DNA of 14,638 bases from the NCBI GenBank assembly GCA_021787255.1, contig JAJYMD010000417.1, positions 8,593-23,230 on the forward strand, read 5' to 3'. Shown here one piece after another: positions 1 through 7,664 of the stretch. Every line of letters starts with the position of its first letter. The stretch's first letter is position 1. This DNA is from Actinomycetes bacterium (GTDB lineage: Bacteria > Actinomycetota > Acidimicrobiia > Acidimicrobiales > RAAP-2). The notes beneath the pieces are model-generated. The model was given only the letters and a program-made list of their open reading frames with translations. It was not told the origin of the DNA and did not search any database. A program made the translations under genes and the position numbers.

Positions 1-76
1 AAAGGACCGACTCGACATGCTTCGCGTCATCGGCCGTGTATGCGGCGACCGCCCGGATGAGCTCACGACGGTTCAT
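1..76 (-). CDS. HU-family nucleoid DNA-binding protein, N-terminal fragment (runs off the window)
   Basis: The first 25 codons of a minus-strand gene are visible from ATG at 76-74; the rest lies outside the window. The peptide starts MNRRELIRAVAAYTADDAKH and continues VESVL. It matches the first two helices of HU/IHF proteins: M-N-x-x-E-L-I at the start, a short Ala/Val-rich stretch, an acidic turn, then a V-E-x-V-L helix. HU dimers bend and compact DNA without strong sequence preference. A Shine-Dalgarno-like AAAGGACGGAG ends 3 bases before the ATG and supports this start. The gene lies 198 bp downstream of dnaE on the same strand and has its own promoter-like sequence. The family call rests on 25 residues, so a different small helical protein remains possible. 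Confidence 0.65.
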   Translation of the reverse strand, partial: MNRRELIRAVAAYTADDAKHVESVL

Positions 77-92
77 TGGCTCCGTCCTTTCG

Positions 93-122
93 TTGTCCCA
101 ATTGCCATTGTCCCAAGTGCCA
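93..122. repeat. 15-bp tandem repeat (two copies) in the HU leader
   Basis: TTGTCCCAATTGCCA (93-107) is followed directly by TTGTCCCAAGTGCCA (108-122), with one mismatch in 15. The pair sits between the predicted transcription start (about 135) and the ribosome binding site of the HU-like gene, so it would be part of the 5' leader. Two head-to-tail copies could be a repressor or regulator site, or a replication-slippage duplication. The sequence alone does not decide. Confidence 0.7.
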
Positions 123-141
123 GTTCACACCGATTGCCGAC

Positions 142-169
142 ACGATACAGGGACGACTCGAATCGTCAA
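142..169 (-). promoter_or_regulatory. Sigma70-type promoter for the HU-like gene
   Basis: On the minus strand TTGACG (169-164) and TATCGT (147-142) are separated by 16 bases. This is close to the TTGACA/TATAAT consensus for a housekeeping sigma factor. Transcription would start near 135 and give a leader of about 60 nt before the ATG at 76. The site lies after the dnaE stop and points at the HU-like gene, which suggests that gene does not depend on read-through from dnaE. Confidence 0.5.
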
Positions 170-274
170 GGTATTTCGACGAGGAAGCAGCCCCATGGTT
201 CATCGTAGGACAGGGGGACGACTCCGCCGCGGATCGTCTGACGCGGGAATTCTCGGCGGGCGGGCCCTGTTCGG

Positions 275-3200
275 TCAGTGCGATCCGGCGCGAGGGGAAG
301 GCGCCGCCGAGGACGGGTCAGCCGGTCCGGCCGCCGGCGGCTCAGGGAGGATCTCGATCCCCGGGACCGACACTCGCAGCGCGGCGACCACTCCGTTGGA
401 CGTGTCCACGCAGTACTCGGGCGGAAGGCGGAACCCCTTTGCGCCGGGGCCTCCGATGTACAGGTGCACCGGCACGTCTCCGCGGTGAGCCGTCAGCACC
501 TCTTTCAGCGAGTCGAGGACCGGCATGCTCAGCGAGCTCGTCGGAAGGCGCACGCGGAGCGGCTCTGACGAGGAGACCGGTCCCCCGGCGAACGCCGCGA
601 TCTCGGACGCGATGAGCTTCGGCTGCTCGTCGCGCTTGTCGACTCGTGCTCGGACGGTGACGACGGCGTCGTCGGCGATCACGCTCGCGTACTGGACCAT
701 GGTTCTCGGGAAGACCGTCACCTCGATCGAGGATTCGAGATCTTCGAGGATGAAGACGGCCATCTGCTCGCCGCGCTTCGTCCACTTCACCTGAAGCCCG
801 GTGATGACCCCGGCGAAGGTCCGCACGGTGCCGTCGGCAAGCTCTGTCACCTCGCTCAGCGCGCCGTCGGCCCGGCGCCGGAGCGCCGCTTCCAGGCCGA
901 GGAGCGGGTGGTCGGACACATAGAGCCCGAGCATCTCCTTCTCGTGCGCCAGGCGCTCCCTCTTGTCGAACTCGACGTCGGGGATCGCGACGGGCCGGTC
1001 GAACGACGTGGCCCGTCCCGCTGCGTCGCCGAAGAGCGACAGGACGCCTTGCTCCCGCTCCCGCCGTCTGGCGACGATCTGGCCGACGATCAGCTCGTGG
1101 ACGTGCAGCAGACCCTTCCTCGTATGCCCGAGCGAGTCGAAGGCGCCCGCCCGGATGAGCGCGTCCATGGGCTGCTTGTTGAGACAGGCGATCGGCACGC
1201 GCTCGCAGAAGTCGACGAAGTCGGCGAACGGCCCCCTCGCCTCGCGTTCGGCGACGATCGCCTCGGCGACGGACGTGCCGACGTTCCGGACCGCCGCCAG
1301 GCCGAAGAGGATCGTCCCTTTCCTTGGACCTTCGCCGGCTACCGGCGTGAAGTCGGCGGCAGACCGGTTCACGTCGGGGACCGACACGTCGATGCCGAGC
1401 GCACGGCACTCGGCGAGGTAGACGCCGGCTCGGTCGAGGTTCTCCCGCACGCTCGTCAAGAGCGCGGCGAGGTACTCGGTCGGGTAATTGGCCTTCAGGT
1501 AGGCGGTCTGGTAGGCGATGAGCCCGTAGCCGAAGGCGTGAGATTTCGCGAAGGCGTAGTCCGCGAACGGCTCGATGATGTCGAACCACTTCTCGCCCAG
1601 CGCTCGGCCGTAGCCGTTGCGTTCGACGCTCGCCACGAATTTCTCCCGCTCGGTCCGCATGACGTCGCGGATCTTCTTCCCGCAGTTGTGCACGAGGACG
1701 TCCTCTGCCAGTGCGTACGGCCGGTCGGGATCGGCCATCTGGAAGTCGAAGCACTCCTTGTCTCCGACGGGCTCGACGGCGACGACCGTGTCCCACACGA
1801 GGTCGCCGGTTCGCAGGGCTTCGAGGCGCTCGGAGGAGAGGAGCCCGGCGAGCGACTGCCGCCGGAGCGCGCGAGCTCGGGCGTCGCCGTGGCTGGCGCC
1901 GTCGAGCTGCCCCGTGGGCGTGTCCGCCCCGTCGAGCTTGCGTCGCAGCTGCGCTCCCAGGAACGAGGCGGGTATCCCCACGCTTGCCGCGATGGCGTCC
2001 GGATCCCGGTCCACGAGCCAGCGTTCGACGGCCGCTGCTTTGCGGGTGGTGAGGTGCGGACCGACCAGCCGGGCAAACGTCTTTGCCCGGCCTTCGTCGA
2101 CGACCGAGAGGACGTAGGAGGTGCCGCGCCCGGGAACTTCATCGCTGCGAACGCTCGCAACGATCCCGCAGCGCAGGAGCATGCGTTTGAGCGAGTGGCA
2201 GGCCTGCAGGCTCTTGGTGCCGACGTGCGCGCCGTCCGGGTCGGCCCAGCCGCCCGCGCAGAAGCACAGAGCGAGGAAGCGCTCCACGTCGGGCTTCGGC
2301 GCATTCACGAGGCGCTGCGTGATCGTCGGGCCCTCTGGGGCCCCGGCCGCTCCGATGAGAGGACGAAGGCTGCACAGCTCGTCGCTGGTCAAGTCGACGA
2401 CGGTGGCCCCGTGGTGCTGGCTGATCGCCGCGCTGGCGTAGCCGAAATGTCGCTCGAACGCGGCCAGGAACTGCCGGACCAGCTCAGCGTCGGTGCTGCA
2501 GAAGTGGGCCGCGCCCGCTGTGGCGGATGCGGCCGCGTGCTCACAGCCACCGCAGACGAGAAGTGCTGCAAGAACGATCTCCGCGTCGGTCAGCCCGCCG
2601 GTCCCCTCGGTGACGGTGCGCGAGGCGACCGCGACGAGGTCGCCGGGTACGACGTCCTCGAGCCTGGTCCAACGGTCCTCCACCATGAACCGGTGATCGG
2701 CGGTCGCCTCCAGCGAGTACCCCGTCGAGGTCGTCAGTCGGAAGACCGGTTTCACCCCGACCGACCAGACGTCGCTCACCTCGGCGAACCGAGAGCTCGC
2801 GGACGTCGTGTCGATGGTCTGGACGCGCCGGTCCGATCCCGTCATCACCTGTTCGATCGGCACGTAGCCTCGGGACTCGGTGAGGAGCAGGGTCCCGCGC
2901 GGAAGGCAGGCCTTACGCAAGTTGTCGGCCTCCGCGAGCGAGTACCCGGCGAATTGCTGGGCGACCCGCATCAACTTCTCTTGGTAGATCATGAGCCCGA
3001 AGGTGTCGGCAAGGATGGGCTCGGCGTCCGGGTGCAGGTACTCCACCTTCTTGCGGCCGTTCTTCCGGTCCGCGTACTCGAAGTGCATGTTCGCTGCCAT
3101 CGGGCCGGGCCGGTAGAGGGCGATCAGGGCCGCCACGTCCTCGAAGCAGGTGGGAGCGAGCGATCGCATCAGCGTGCGCATCGGCCCGCCCTCGAGCTGG

Positions 3201-5143
3201 AAGACCCCGACCGAGTCGCCGCGGCGCAGCAGCTCGTAGGTCGGCTCGTCGTCGAGCGGCACGTGGTCGATGTCGAGGCGGATCCCGCGGGTGCGCTCGA
3301 TGAGCTCGACGGTGTCGGTGATGACGTCGAGGTTCCGCAACCCGAGGAAGTCCATCTTCAAGAGGCCGAGGTCCTCGACCCCATGCATCTCGTACTGGGT
3401 GACGACCGGGGCGCTCTCGGGATCGCCGCCCGGCTCGGGCTTGCGCTGGACGGGGAGGTACTCGGTCAGCGGGTCCTTCGTGATGACGACCGCCGCGGCG
3501 TGGATGCCGTCCTGGCGGCGGAGGCCCTCGAGCCCCTTGGCGACGGCCGCGACGCGCGCGACATCGGGGTCCTCTGCGACCATTGCGCGCAGCTCGGCCG
3601 CGATCTTCCACCCGTCCTCGTAGCCTGCCGGCGGCTGGTCGGCGAGGCAGGCCCAAAGGGGGGTGTCGCGTCCCATCACGATGGGCGGCATTGCCTTCGC
3701 GACGCGGTCGCCGAGCGAGTAGGGGTACCCGAGGACGCGCGCCGCGTCGCGCACGGACGCCCGGGCCTTGATCGTGCCGAAGGTGACGATCTGCGCGACG
3801 TGGTCGCGCCCGTACCGCTCGGCTGCGTAGCGGATCATCTCGTCACGGAAGCGGGAGTCGAAGTCCATGTCGATGTCGGGCATCGACAGGCGCGAGGGGT
3901 TCAAGAACCGCTCGAACAGCAGGTCGTAGCGGATGGGGTCCAGCTCGGTGATGCGCAGGCAATAGGCGACCGCGCAGCCGGCAGCCGATCCGCGCCCGGG
4001 CCCCACGCGGATCCCGTGCTCCTTCGCGTGGCGGATCAGGTCCCACACGATGAGGAAGTACGACGAGAACCCCATGTCCTCGATGACCTTCAGCTCGTAG
4101 CCGAGCCGCTCGACCGCGGGGTCGGGCAGCGGGTCGCCCCAGCGCTGCTTGGCACCCTCGAAGGCGAGGTGCTCCAGGTACTTGCCGGGGGAGGAGAACG
4201 TCGGCGGCACCGGGAAGTCTGGAAGCTTTGGCGTGCCGAGCTCGAGGCGGACGTCCGCCCTTCGGGCGACGAGCAGCGTGTTGTCGCACGCCTCCGGAAG
4301 CTCGGCGAAGAGACGGCGCATCTCTGCGGCGCTCTTGAGGTAGTGCCCCGACCCCTTGAACTGGAACCTGCCGGGCTGGTCGATCGTCGCCTTCGTCTGG
4401 ACGCAGAGGAGCGCGTCGTGAGCCTGCGCGTCCTCAGGACGCGTGTAGTGGCTGTCGTTGGTCGCCAGCAGGGGCGCGCCGAGCCGGCGGGCGATGTCGA
4501 TGAGCTGCGGCGTCACCCGGTGCTGCTCTTCGATCCCGTGGTCCTGCAGCTCGACGAAGAGGTTGTCCTTGCCGAAGATGTCCTGCAGCCGTCCGGCCTT
4601 CGTGAGAGCGTCGTCGAACCTCCCGGCGAGCAGGCTCTGACAGACGTGGCCACCGAGGCACCCGGTCGTCGCGATCAAGCCGTCGGCGTGGTCCGCGAGC
4701 AGCTCCCAGTCCACCTTGGGCTTGCGGTAGTACCCTTCGAGGAACGCGCGGCTCGACAGCTTGATCAGGTTCGCGTACCCCCTGTTGGACTCGGCGAGGA
4801 GCGTGAGGTGGTACCAGGCCTTCCTGCCTCCCTCGACGTCGCCGCCGGTGTCGTCCACCGTGGTCCCGCGTACGTTGATCCGCTCGTCGCGCCGTTCGTA
4901 GGCCATGTAGGCCTCGGTGCCGAGGAGAGGCGTGATCCCCGCCTTCGTGCACGCGGCGTAGAAGGGCAGGATCCCGTACATGTTGCCATGGTCGGTGATG
5001 CCGAGCGCGGGCTGACCGTCGAGCGCGGCGACCTCCACGAGGTCGTCGATGCGGCTCGCCCCGTCGAGGATCGAGAACTCGGTGTGGACGTGGCAGTGCG
5101 CGAACGACCATGTGGGGTCCTGCGTTCCTTTGAGCTCACTCAC
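275..5143 (-). CDS. dnaE: DNA polymerase III alpha subunit DnaE, interrupted by an intein
   Basis: This is the catalytic subunit of the replicative polymerase. The precursor is 1622 aa; without the 408-aa intein it is 1214 aa, close to the usual 1150-1200. The N-terminal PHP domain starts at once with an H-x-H-x-H cluster (H16, H18, H20, then T-E-F-S) and an ITDHGN motif. In actinobacterial DnaE1 this domain is the proofreading exonuclease. The palm carries PDIDMDFD at 422-429, with the first two catalytic aspartates D423 and D425. After the intein come the KSHAFGYG region, a helix-hairpin-helix segment (about 1285-1350) and an OB fold (about 1445-1525), then a Pro/Ala-rich tail. The GTG start at 5143 is preceded by AGAGGA nine bases upstream and begins just before the PHP domain. 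It is divergent from the secreted peptidase gene. Family identity is secure; DnaE1 versus the mutagenic DnaE2 is inferred from the intact PHP domain. Confidence 0.97.
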   Translation of the reverse strand: MSELKGTQDPTWSFAHCHVHTEFSILDGASRIDDLVEVAALDGQPALGITDHGNMYGILPFYAACTKAGITPLLGTEAYMAYERRDERINVRGTTVDDTGGDVEGGRKAWYHLTLLAESNRGYANLIKLSSRAFLEGYYRKPKVDWELLADHADGLIATTGCLGGHVCQSLLAGRFDDALTKAGRLQDIFGKDNLFVELQDHGIEEQHRVTPQLIDIARRLGAPLLATNDSHYTRPEDAQAHDALLCVQTKATIDQPGRFQFKGSGHYLKSAAEMRRLFAELPEACDNTLLVARRADVRLELGTPKLPDFPVPPTFSSPGKYLEHLAFEGAKQRWGDPLPDPAVERLGYELKVIEDMGFSSYFLIVWDLIRHAKEHGIRVGPGRGSAAGCAVAYCLRITELDPIRYDLLFERFLNPSRLSMPDIDMDFDSRFRDEMIRYAAERYGRDHVAQIVTFGTIKARASVRDAARVLGYPYSLGDRVAKAMPPIVMGRDTPLWACLADQPPAGYEDGWKIAAELRAMVAEDPDVARVAAVAKGLEGLRRQDGIHAAAVVITKDPLTEYLPVQRKPEPGGDPESAPVVTQYEMHGVEDLGLLKMDFLGLRNLDVITDTVELIERTRGIRLDIDHVPLDDEPTYELLRRGDSVGVFQLEGGPMRTLMRSLAPTCFEDVAALIALYRPGPMAANMHFEYADRKNGRKKVEYLHPDAEPILADTFGLMIYQEKLMRVAQQFAGYSLAEADNLRKACLPRGTLLLTESRGYVPIEQVMTGSDRRVQTIDTTSASSRFAEVSDVWSVGVKPVFRLTTSTGYSLEATADHRFMVEDRWTRLEDVVPGDLVAVASRTVTEGTGGLTDAEIVLAALLVCGGCEHAAASATAGAAHFCSTDAELVRQFLAAFERHFGYASAAISQHHGATVVDLTSDELCSLRPLIGAAGAPEGPTITQRLVNAPKPDVERFLALCFCAGGWADPDGAHVGTKSLQACHSLKRMLLRCGIVASVRSDEVPGRGTSYVLSVVDEGRAKTFARLVGPHLTTRKAAAVERWLVDRDPDAIAASVGIPASFLGAQLRRKLDGADTPTGQLDGASHGDARARALRRQSLAGLLSSERLEALRTGDLVWDTVVAVEPVGDKECFDFQMADPDRPYALAEDVLVHNCGKKIRDVMRTEREKFVASVERNGYGRALGEKWFDIIEPFADYAFAKSHAFGYGLIAYQTAYLKANYPTEYLAALLTSVRENLDRAGVYLAECRALGIDVSVPDVNRSAADFTPVAGEGPRKGTILFGLAAVRNVGTSVAEAIVAEREARGPFADFVDFCERVPIACLNKQPMDALIRAGAFDSLGHTRKGLLHVHELIVGQIVARRREREQGVLSLFGDAAGRATSFDRPVAIPDVEFDKRERLAHEKEMLGLYVSDHPLLGLEAALRRRADGALSEVTELADGTVRTFAGVITGLQVKWTKRGEQMAVFILEDLESSIEVTVFPRTMVQYASVIADDAVVTVRARVDKRDEQPKLIASEIAAFAGGPVSSSEPLRVRLPTSSLSMPVLDSLKEVLTAHRGDVPVHLYIGGPGAKGFRLPPEYCVDTSNGVVAALRVSVPGIEILPEPPAAGPADPSSAAPSPRAGSH
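1685..2908 (-). mobile_element. Intein in DnaE with degenerate LAGLIDADG endonuclease
   Basis: The in-frame insert is 408 residues (precursor residues 746-1153) and interrupts the conserved LRKA/GKK segment of DnaE. Splicing parts are complete: Cys1 in block A (CLPRGTLLL), block B with T69-A-D-H72, block F (CFDFQMADPD), block G ending VLVHN with His407 and Asn408, and Cys as the +1 extein residue. The middle, about residues 107-285, has the layout of a dodecapeptide (DOD) homing endonuclease. However, the two catalytic motifs read LAALLVCGGCE (113-123) and FLALCFCAGGW (211-221), with Gly where the metal-binding Asp belongs in both. Residues 303-323 look like a helix-turn-helix (inference). 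Protein splicing should restore DnaE; homing should not be possible. The insertion point differs from the C-F-N-K-S-H site of the cyanobacterial split DnaE intein, since here the KSHAF motif lies in the C-terminal extein. Confidence 0.95.
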
Positions 5144-5496
5144 TGCCGGCCGTCCTCTCTCTGCTCGTCCCTCTGCTCAGCGCCGCTCGACGTTCCGGGC
5201 TTGCCGAGCCGGTGCCGCCCGTCTCGCCTCGTGCAGCGGCGAAGGTCCATCCTTCCAGCCTGGCGCGCCGCAGGCCAGGAACGCGCGAGCCTCTGAGCAG
5301 GAAATCCTCGATGACGATCGCTGCAACGAGGTGTGCGCAGGCTCGGTCACGAGGTGCTTGGTAGTACGGGGCTGCGCGGCGAGCCGGACGCCGAGCTGGC
5401 CCGCGGGCGCGCGCTCGGGAACGTGCCTGCTCCTCGGCTCCTGCACCAAGCGGTTACGCTGCGCGCGCACCGGGGGCTCGCGAGGCAGGAGGGGCC
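5144..5496. other. Divergent intergenic region between dnaE and the secreted peptidase gene
   Basis: These 353 bp separate two divergent start codons and must hold both promoters. I see no convincing -35/-10 pair. TACGCT at 5454-5459 could be a -10 for the plus-strand gene but lacks a good -35. A short inverted repeat CCTGGC/GCCAGG lies at 5259-5279. Open frames of 65-97 codons in this stretch have no recognisable protein character and overlap one another. AGGAGG at 5487-5492, four bases before GTG 5497, is the ribosome binding site of the peptidase. Confidence 0.5.
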
Positions 5497-7614
5497 GTGG
5501 GACGGCCGAGGCGCAAGGTCGCGTTCGTGACGGGAGCGCTGGTGGCCCTGGTGTGGGCGGCGTCGAGCGGGTCCGTGCTCGCCGTGGGCGCGTCGCGAGG
5601 GAGCCTCGCGCCCGCTGCGCCCGTCCCCGGGGACGTATCGGTCACGGGCGCGTCGGGGAGGCCGGGGCTGCGCGTCCTGCCCGTCGCGGTGCGCGAGGCG
5701 CTGGCGCGCCGTTCGCCCGACGCCATGCGCGCTGGGCCGCACGGGCCCGTGCGGGCGGGCGGGCGCGGCGGGGTCCGGGGCGCCGTCCGTGTCGCGGAGA
5801 ACTGGTCCGGAGAGGTGCACACCGGGTCTCACCTCACGTGGGTGAGCGCGACGTGGACCGTTCCCTCGGTCGTCCCGTCCGCCTCCCTCGAGTACGCGGC
5901 CACATGGGTCGGCATCGGCGGGCTCCCTGGGACGACGCTGATCCAGGTCGGCACGATCGCGGCGACCGCTGCGCGCGCGGTCGGGTACACCGCATGGCTC
6001 GAGCTCCTCCCGACGCCGGCGTGGACACTGACATCCAAGGCCGCCCCTGGCGGCACAGCGGCGTTCGTCGTCGACCAGGGCGACGTCGTGCACGCGTCCG
6101 TGAACCGCGCCGGTGCGAACCTGTGGCACGTCACGATCCAGGACGTGACCGAGAAGTGGACCTACAGCCGTACCTTCGCCTACGAGGTGGGAGCGACGTC
6201 GGCGGACTGGATCACGGAGCGGCCCAGCTTCTACACAGCGGCCGTCCACAAGACAGTGCTGTCCACGCTCGCCGACTACGGCTCGACGCGCTTCGACCAC
6301 CTCATGACGGCCGAGGCCGGCGACCGCGCGAGCGCGCCGACGACCCTCACACCGGTCCGCATGGAGCGAGCCGGCGACGTGATCTCGGCACCGGGCCCGA
6401 CGTCTCCGGCCTCCTCTCCGACAGGCGTGAGCTTCACCGACTCGTACCTCACCGTGCCAAGCCGCATCTACGGACCGACAGCCGGCGCCACCGCCGCCGC
6501 GGAGCTCGAGCACCAGTTCACATATCGAACCGGCGACTGCCCGTCCTCCCCGACATCAGGGAGAGCGGTGGTCCTCGCGACCGAGACGTCGTACCCCGAC
6601 GCGCTGGCGAGCGCGTACCTCGCGAGCGACCTGAGGACCGGCACGCTGCTCACCGCACCGACCTCCGTTCCGGCGGCGACGCTCGCTGCGATCCGCAACG
6701 AGGGCATCACCCGCGTCTACGTCGTGGGCGGCCCCCTGGCCATCACCAGCACAGTCGTCTCTCAGCTCGAGAGCACCGAGGCCTACGACTGCGGAGGGAC
6801 GGCCCCGCTGGCCGGGACAGCGACGGTGCAGGTGACCCGGATCGCCGGGGTGAGCGAGTATGCCACGGCGTTTGCCGTCGCGACGTTCTCGGGCGCGGTC
6901 CCCGGAAGCGTCGACCTCGCCGGCGCGTACGCGGGCGTGAACGGCTTCGGAGGCAACGGCGCCTTCAACGTCACGGCGGGCAACGCGTCCGCGTCCGCTC
7001 CGCCCGGCGCGCTGACCACCGCGATCCTCGCCACCGGGAAGGGTTTCCAAGACGCCGAGGCGGCGAGCGTCCTCGCCTACGTCGCGCACCTCCCGATCCT
7101 GCTCACCACACCCGGGCATCTGTCCGGCCAGGTGCTCACCGCGGTCAAGGCGCTCCGCATCCGCCAGGTGATCGCGATGGGCGGGCCGCTCGCGCTCTCG
7201 GACGCCGACGTGGGCACCCTCGAAGCGCACGGAGTCTCGGTGCTGCGGATCGCAGGCACCGACGGCACGCAGACCGCGATCGAGCTCGCAAGGTGCGAGC
7301 TCGACGCAGCGGCGTCGCACGCGGGGCTGGGCTGGGACGCTGCCGGGAAGCTATCGGTCGCGGGGGGCAGCGCGTACAGCGACGGCCTCGCCGGCGCGGT
7401 CGTCGCAGCAGACGGCCCGGCCTCCTCGGCCCCCGAGCCCCTCCTGCTCACTGCGGGCCCGACGAGCCTCGGGCACTACCTGGTGCCGTTCCTCGAGTCG
7501 GCCGGGACGCTCGGCCTCGGCGGCAAGAGGATCACCGGCTTCACGGTCCTCGGCGGTCCCGACGCATTGAGCCAGGCAGCGGTCAACACAATGGTGGTCG
7601 CACTGCTCGGGTAG
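5497..7614 (+). CDS. Secreted G1-family (eqolisin-like) glutamic peptidase with three cell-wall-binding-2 repeats
   Basis: The 705-aa protein opens with a clear Sec signal peptide: basic GRPRRK, a hydrophobic run at about 7-28, and an A-x-A-like cleavage region near VLAVGA. A Pro/Arg/Gly-rich linker follows. Residues 100-275 match peptidase G1: ENWSGEV at 101-107, WTVP, WVGIGG, LIQVGT with the presumed catalytic Gln150, and SADWITERP with the presumed catalytic Glu241. The fungal scytalidoglutamic peptidase uses a Gln/Glu dyad about 83 residues apart; here the distance is 91. From about residue 340 to the end come three CWB2 (PF04122-type) repeats. They are recognised by VVLATETSYPDALASA, RVYVVGGPLAI, VIAMGGPLAL, LSVAGGSAYSDGLAGA and FTVLGGPDALS. 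CWB2 repeats hold proteins non-covalently on the cell envelope, so this is probably a surface-anchored acid-active endopeptidase. The GTG start is fixed by AGGAGG and the signal peptide. Catalytic competence is inferred. Confidence 0.88.
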   Translation: MGRPRRKVAFVTGALVALVWAASSGSVLAVGASRGSLAPAAPVPGDVSVTGASGRPGLRVLPVAVREALARRSPDAMRAGPHGPVRAGGRGGVRGAVRVAENWSGEVHTGSHLTWVSATWTVPSVVPSASLEYAATWVGIGGLPGTTLIQVGTIAATAARAVGYTAWLELLPTPAWTLTSKAAPGGTAAFVVDQGDVVHASVNRAGANLWHVTIQDVTEKWTYSRTFAYEVGATSADWITERPSFYTAAVHKTVLSTLADYGSTRFDHLMTAEAGDRASAPTTLTPVRMERAGDVISAPGPTSPASSPTGVSFTDSYLTVPSRIYGPTAGATAAAELEHQFTYRTGDCPSSPTSGRAVVLATETSYPDALASAYLASDLRTGTLLTAPTSVPAATLAAIRNEGITRVYVVGGPLAITSTVVSQLESTEAYDCGGTAPLAGTATVQVTRIAGVSEYATAFAVATFSGAVPGSVDLAGAYAGVNGFGGNGAFNVTAGNASASAPPGALTTAILATGKGFQDAEAASVLAYVAHLPILLTTPGHLSGQVLTAVKALRIRQVIAMGGPLALSDADVGTLEAHGVSVLRIAGTDGTQTAIELARCELDAAASHAGLGWDAAGKLSVAGGSAYSDGLAGAVVAADGPASSAPEPLLLTAGPTSLGHYLVPFLESAGTLGLGGKRITGFTVLGGPDALSQAAVNTMVVALLG

Positions 7615-7664
7615 CCTCGGGTCTTGCAGGAGAGGCCACGGGTCTCGGGAAGGGAGAGGGAACC

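Noticed and set aside
76..615. Plus-strand frame beginning with a CPNCHCPKCQF zinc-ribbon-like stretch
   Set aside because: The Cys pairs are simply the translation of the 15-bp tandem repeat. The frame begins inside the HU start region and continues as antisense to dnaE.
1685..2908. Reading the dnaE insert as a lineage-specific DnaE domain
   Set aside because: Canonical intein blocks A, B, F and G and the exact Cys/Asn junction residues identify an intein.
5259..5279. CCTGGC/GCCAGG inverted repeat in the divergent gap as an operator
   Set aside because: Six-base GC arms are common by chance at this base composition, and nothing else supports a binding site.
908..5296. A 1462-codon open frame on the plus strand opposite dnaE
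   Set aside because: It is fully antisense to dnaE and the intein. Its composition (Arg, Gly, Val, Glu, Asp rich) is that of a shadow frame in high-GC coding DNA, and no motif is recognisable.
5177..5470. A 97-codon minus-strand frame in the dnaE-peptidase gap
   Set aside because: It is Arg/Ala-rich with no domain, no ribosome binding site that I can see, and competing frames of equal quality.
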